Below, one piece after another: positions 23,885-26,424 of a DNA stretch of 26,424 bases (positions within the stretch are counted from its first letter, which is position 1; each line of letters begins with the position of its first letter). The DNA is from an uncultured Alphaproteobacteria bacterium (GTDB lineage Bacteria; Pseudomonadota; Alphaproteobacteria; HIMB59; GCA-002718135). Under the pieces are notes generated by a model, which did no database searches, was not told the origin of the DNA, and was given only the letters and a program-made list of their open reading frames with translations. The DNA is taken from contig CACNCW010000007.1 in the NCBI GenBank assembly GCA_902619055.1, positions 1-26,424 of the forward strand, in the 5' to 3' direction. The position numbers and the translations under genes were made by a program.

Positions 23885-24861
23885 TGAGAAATAAAAAAAG
23901 TATAGCTGTTCTTTTAGGTGATCCATCTGGAATTGGTCCTGAATTAATTTCTAAAATTCTATCTCATAATATTTTAAAAAAAATAAATATTATAATTATT
24001 GGAGAAAAATCTGTATTTGATAAACATTTAACAAAACAAAAAAATAAAAAAAAAATTAAGTTTATTAATAATTTTGATCAGATAGAATTTAAAAGTACTA
24101 GTAAGATTTTCTTTGATATTACTAAAAGAAAAGTAAGATATCCAATTGGAAAAGCAAATATAAAATCAGGAATTTCTGTTTTAAATTCTATCGATATAGC
24201 GGTTGATTTATATAATAAGAAAAAAATAGATGGAATTAATTTTGCTCCGTTTAATAAAACGAGTTTAGATCTTGCTGGTATGAAATTTAAGGATGAACTC
24301 CATTATTTTAAAAATAAATTTAAAATAAAAAACTATGTTTGTGAACTTAATGTATTAAATAATTTTTGGACTGCTAGAGTAACTTCACATATTCCCCTTA
24401 AAGATGTTGCAAAAAATATCACTATTAAAAATATTCTTGAACCAATTAAATTAGTTAATAAGTATTTAAAAAAAAATGGATTAAAAAATCCAAAAGTAGG
24501 TGTTCAAGCTTTAAATCCTCACGCTGAGTTTGGAAATGAAGAGAAAAAAATTATAATTCCTGCAATAAACAAAGCAAAAAAAATGAAAATCAAAGTTTTT
24601 GGCCCGTTACCATGTGATACATCATTTATTAAAGCTTATAAAAATAAAGAGTATAATTGTCTTGTCGGAATGTATCATGACGCCATACAATCAGGTCTTA
24701 AATCGTTTGGATTTGAAAAAGGTGTTACTGTTCAAGGTGGTCTACCAATACCTATAACTACTCCTGCTCATGGAACAGCTTTTGATATTGTGGGCAAAAA
24801 TAGAGCTAATGTAAGTCCGATGCTAGAATCTTTAAAGTTATTACTTAAACTCTTATCTTAA
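23884..24861 (+). CDS. PdxA-family dehydrogenase, divergent (not classic vitamin B6 PdxA)
   Basis: NAD-dependent, metal-using beta-hydroxy acid dehydrogenase family, 325 residues. Recognised by LGDPSGIGPEL (11-21), ALNPHAEFGNEE (209-220) with His213, and MYHDAIQSGLKSFGF with His265. The third metal histidine would be His140, but the usual GHTE motif reads DELHYF. The RTSxxHGT motif reads ITTPAHGT, losing its arginine. The family includes 4-hydroxythreonine-4-phosphate dehydrogenase and PdxA2 (4-phospho-erythronate/threonate). No partner kinase is nearby, while lactonase and sugar-acid dehydratase genes flank it. A step in sugar-acid breakdown is therefore more likely than pyridoxal synthesis. 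Very lysine-rich; coupled to the lactonase. Confidence 0.8.
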   Translation: MRNKKSIAVLLGDPSGIGPELISKILSHNILKKINIIIIGEKSVFDKHLTKQKNKKKIKFINNFDQIEFKSTSKIFFDITKRKVRYPIGKANIKSGISVLNSIDIAVDLYNKKKIDGINFAPFNKTSLDLAGMKFKDELHYFKNKFKIKNYVCELNVLNNFWTARVTSHIPLKDVAKNITIKNILEPIKLVNKYLKKNGLKNPKVGVQALNPHAEFGNEEKKIIIPAINKAKKMKIKVFGPLPCDTSFIKAYKNKEYNCLVGMYHDAIQSGLKSFGFEKGVTVQGGLPIPITTPAHGTAFDIVGKNRANVSPMLESLKLLLKLLS

Positions 24862-24895
24862 TATTAAAAAATTCTCTTAAATTGATTTAAATTAG

Positions 24896-24901
24896 TATAA
24901 T
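24896..24901 (+). promoter_or_regulatory. Candidate -10 box before the enolase-superfamily gene
   Basis: Perfect TATAAT 9 bases before the GTG start at 24911, within a 49-base gap after the PdxA-like gene. No good -35 box lies 16-18 bases upstream, so it is only a possible internal promoter. If used, the message would be almost leaderless. Confidence 0.3.
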
Positions 24902-24910
24902 AATTATTTT

Positions 24911-26095
24911 GTGAGTAAAATTGTAAGTGTTAAAGCAAAGGTCTATAAATGGACAGGGCCCGTTCAAAAAATTCACGAAAATTTTTGCACAAATGCTGCA
25001 GATATTGTGAATCAAGAAAATATTTCAAATGATAGATGGACAACATATAAATTTCATAGCTGGTTAGTTGTTGAGATAGAAACAAGTGATGGTTTGGTAG
25101 GTTTAGGTAATGCAGCATTATCCCCAGAACCATGTAAATCAGTTGTAGATAATTACTTAGCTCCAGCCATTATTGGTGAAAGTATATGGGATTATGAGCA
25201 TATATGGCAAAAGATGTATCGCCAAACACTTGCTTGGGGGAGAAAAGGTGTAGGTATGACAGCTATTAGTGCTATTGATATTGCAATATGGGATGCACTT
25301 GGAAAATCTGCTAAACAACCCGTATTCAAATTATTAGGTGGAAAAACTAAATCAAAACTCCCTTGTTATGCAAGTAAGCTTTATAGTCAACCTCTTGATA
25401 GTCTTGCAAAAGAAGCTAAGGATTATGTTGATCAAGGTTTTAAAGCAATGAAATTAAGACTTGGTTGGGGTCCCACTGATGGTGCTGAAGGTATGCATAA
25501 AAATATTGAGTTAATCAAAACAGTGCGATCAGTTGTTGGTGATAATGTTGATCTTATGGCAGATGTATATATGGGATGGACATTTGAATATGCAAAAAGA
25601 ATGATGCGATTAATTGATAATGAAAATCTTCGTTGGTTAGAAGAACCAGTTATTGCTGATGATATTGATGGTTATGCAGATCTAAAAGCCTCATGTAGAA
25701 CTCCTATATCTGGTGGTGAACATGAATATACACTTTTTGGTTTTAGACAATTACTAGAAAAAAAAGCAATTGATGTTGTGCAATTTGATACGAATAGAGT
25801 TGGTGGTATAACACAAGCACATAAAATTTCTGCTTTAGCTGAAGCATTTCAAATACCAGTTATTCCTCACGCAGGACAAGTTCATAATTTTCATATTTCT
25901 ATGAGTTCAGCAAACGCTCCAATAGTTGAGTATTTTCCTTTTTGGCCTGTAGAAATTGGTAATGAATTATTTTGGTATATTTTTGATGGCGAACCTCAAG
26001 CAAAAAATGGTTTTATCGAATTAGATGAAAATAAACATGGATTAGGTATTAAGTTATCAAATAAATATTTAGATAAATTTGAAATTATTGATTAG
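24911..26095 (+). CDS. Sugar-acid dehydratase, mandelate racemase/enolase superfamily (L-rhamnonate dehydratase-like)
   Basis: Removes water from an aldonate to give a 2-keto-3-deoxy acid. It has 394 residues from a GTG start. Metal ligands are Asp218 (LMADVYMGW), Glu244 (WLEEP) and Glu270 (SGGEHEY). The His-Asp dyad is His320 (VIPHAGQVHNF) and Asp293 (VQFDTNRVGG). Lys181 and Arg183 end the second barrel strand (MKLRLGWGPTDGAEG). The stretches WGPTDGxxG and SGGEHE parallel L-rhamnonate dehydratase (RhmD), and the mutarotase upstream supports a 6-deoxyhexonate substrate. L-fuconate, galactonate or lyxonate dehydratase remain possible. Its end overlaps the convergent downstream gene by 11 bases. 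Confidence 0.87.
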   Translation: MSKIVSVKAKVYKWTGPVQKIHENFCTNAADIVNQENISNDRWTTYKFHSWLVVEIETSDGLVGLGNAALSPEPCKSVVDNYLAPAIIGESIWDYEHIWQKMYRQTLAWGRKGVGMTAISAIDIAIWDALGKSAKQPVFKLLGGKTKSKLPCYASKLYSQPLDSLAKEAKDYVDQGFKAMKLRLGWGPTDGAEGMHKNIELIKTVRSVVGDNVDLMADVYMGWTFEYAKRMMRLIDNENLRWLEEPVIADDIDGYADLKASCRTPISGGEHEYTLFGFRQLLEKKAIDVVQFDTNRVGGITQAHKISALAEAFQIPVIPHAGQVHNFHISMSSANAPIVEYFPFWPVEIGNELFWYIFDGEPQAKNGFIELDENKHGLGIKLSNKYLDKFEIID

Positions 26096-26424
26096 AATTA
26101 TTTGCAATTTCATCGTTATATGCAAAAACTGCCGGACTACCACCAGTGAACATAAAAATGACGTTTTCACCTTTCTTAATGATTCCTTTTTCAACATAAT
26201 CAATTAAAGCTGCAAAACCTTTTGATGTATAAACTGGATCTAAAATAATTCCCTCTTTATTAGCTAAAAGCTTTGTTGCTTTTATTCCATCTTCTGTAGT
26301 CGCACCATATTTTTCACCTACATAATTATTGTCATGATTAATCATTTTATGTGAAAACTCTAAATTAATATCAAGCATCTTTGCTGCATCATTACATATT
26401 CGCGCTATATCTTTTTTAATATCC
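26085..26424 (-). CDS. D-cysteine desulfhydrase/ACC deaminase-family PLP enzyme, C-terminal part
   Basis: The frame is open to the right edge of the window, so the true start is outside; about 112 C-terminal residues are visible. GEKYGATTEDGIKATKLLA, then EGIILDPVYTSKGFAALIDYV and VIFMFTGGSPAVFAY, are characteristic of the tryptophan-synthase-beta-like fold-type II PLP family that includes D-cysteine desulfhydrase and 1-aminocyclopropane-1-carboxylate deaminase. TGGSPAVFAY binds the cofactor pyridine in relatives. The lysine that carries PLP is not in the visible part, so the two activities cannot be told apart; D-cysteine desulfhydrase is more common. It converges with the dehydratase gene. 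Confidence 0.8.
   Translation of the reverse strand, partial: DIKKDIARICNDAAKMLDINLEFSHKMINHDNNYVGEKYGATTEDGIKATKLLANKEGIILDPVYTSKGFAALIDYVEKGIIKKGENVIFMFTGGSPAVFAYNDEIANNSNQ

Noticed and set aside
23884..24861. Canonical pdxA of vitamin B6 synthesis.
   Set aside because: The HTE and RTS motifs are altered and the gene is embedded between a lactonase and a sugar-acid dehydratase, not with ksgA, surA or other usual partners.
1..26424. tRNA genes, rRNA, CRISPR arrays, insertion sequences, prophage, attachment sites.
   Set aside because: No tRNA-like cloverleaf, regularly spaced repeats, transposase or integrase motifs, or long direct repeats were recognised on either strand; gaps between genes are too short for most of these.

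Overview
This is a strongly AT-rich, gene-dense bacterial segment with no untranslated stretch longer than about 110 bases. The organism looks like a marine alphaproteobacterium with a streamlined genome. Three things point that way: the split ATP synthase locus with paired b' and b subunits, the alphaproteobacterial type of SMC hinge, and the many start/stop overlaps with tiny intergenic gaps. SAR11, HIMB59 or AEGEAN-169-like lineages are the best guesses, but this is inference from style and gene order, not proof.

Region 1 (1-12231) is conserved housekeeping. It opens with the 3' end of purL and all of purQ (purine synthesis), tail-to-tail with mutY (DNA repair). A long forward run follows: a DUF721/DciA-like gene, a dsbA-like thiol oxidoreductase, a short-armed smc, the ATP synthase Fo genes atpI-atpB-atpE-atpF'-atpF, then ispH, thrB (APH-type homoserine kinase), rnhA and a yceI-like secreted protein. 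The F1 genes are absent, as expected where Fo and F1 are separate operons. atpE has a strong AGGAGG ribosome site, which fits the many c-subunit copies in each enzyme.

Region 2 (12237-17906) is polyol and pentitol catabolism. It holds an SDR polyol dehydrogenase, divergent from an operon of a xylitol/sorbitol dehydrogenase-like MDR enzyme and a long-chain mannitol/arabinitol dehydrogenase. These converge on a xylulokinase, and an EamA-type transporter lies upstream of the kinase. Together they can feed arabinitol, xylitol or similar polyols through D-xylulose into the pentose phosphate pathway. The SDR/MDR divergent promoter has a symmetric pair of TGTTA/TAACA sites that looks like an operator.

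Region 3 (17912-21512) has a beta-lactamase-fold serine hydrolase and an Ldh2-family NAD(P)-dependent oxidoreductase on the minus strand. Divergent from them is a FAD-linked D-lactate/glycolate-type dehydrogenase. A 17-base palindrome fills half of the 33-base gap between the two redox genes. The theme is 2-hydroxy/2-keto acid metabolism.

Region 4 (21522-26424) reads as an oxidative (non-phosphorylating) sugar pathway: a RhaM-type mutarotase co-transcribed with a Gfo/Idh/MocA oxidoreductase and, divergently, a COG3618-type lactonase, a divergent PdxA-family dehydrogenase and a rhamnonate dehydratase-like enolase-superfamily enzyme. The window ends in the 3' part of a D-cysteine desulfhydrase/ACC deaminase-like gene. 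The PdxA-like enzyme inside a deoxy-sugar-acid pathway, together with a Gfo/Idh protein where an SDR sugar dehydrogenase would be expected, is the best candidate here for undescribed biochemistry.

I saw no tRNA, rRNA, CRISPR array, insertion sequence or phage gene.
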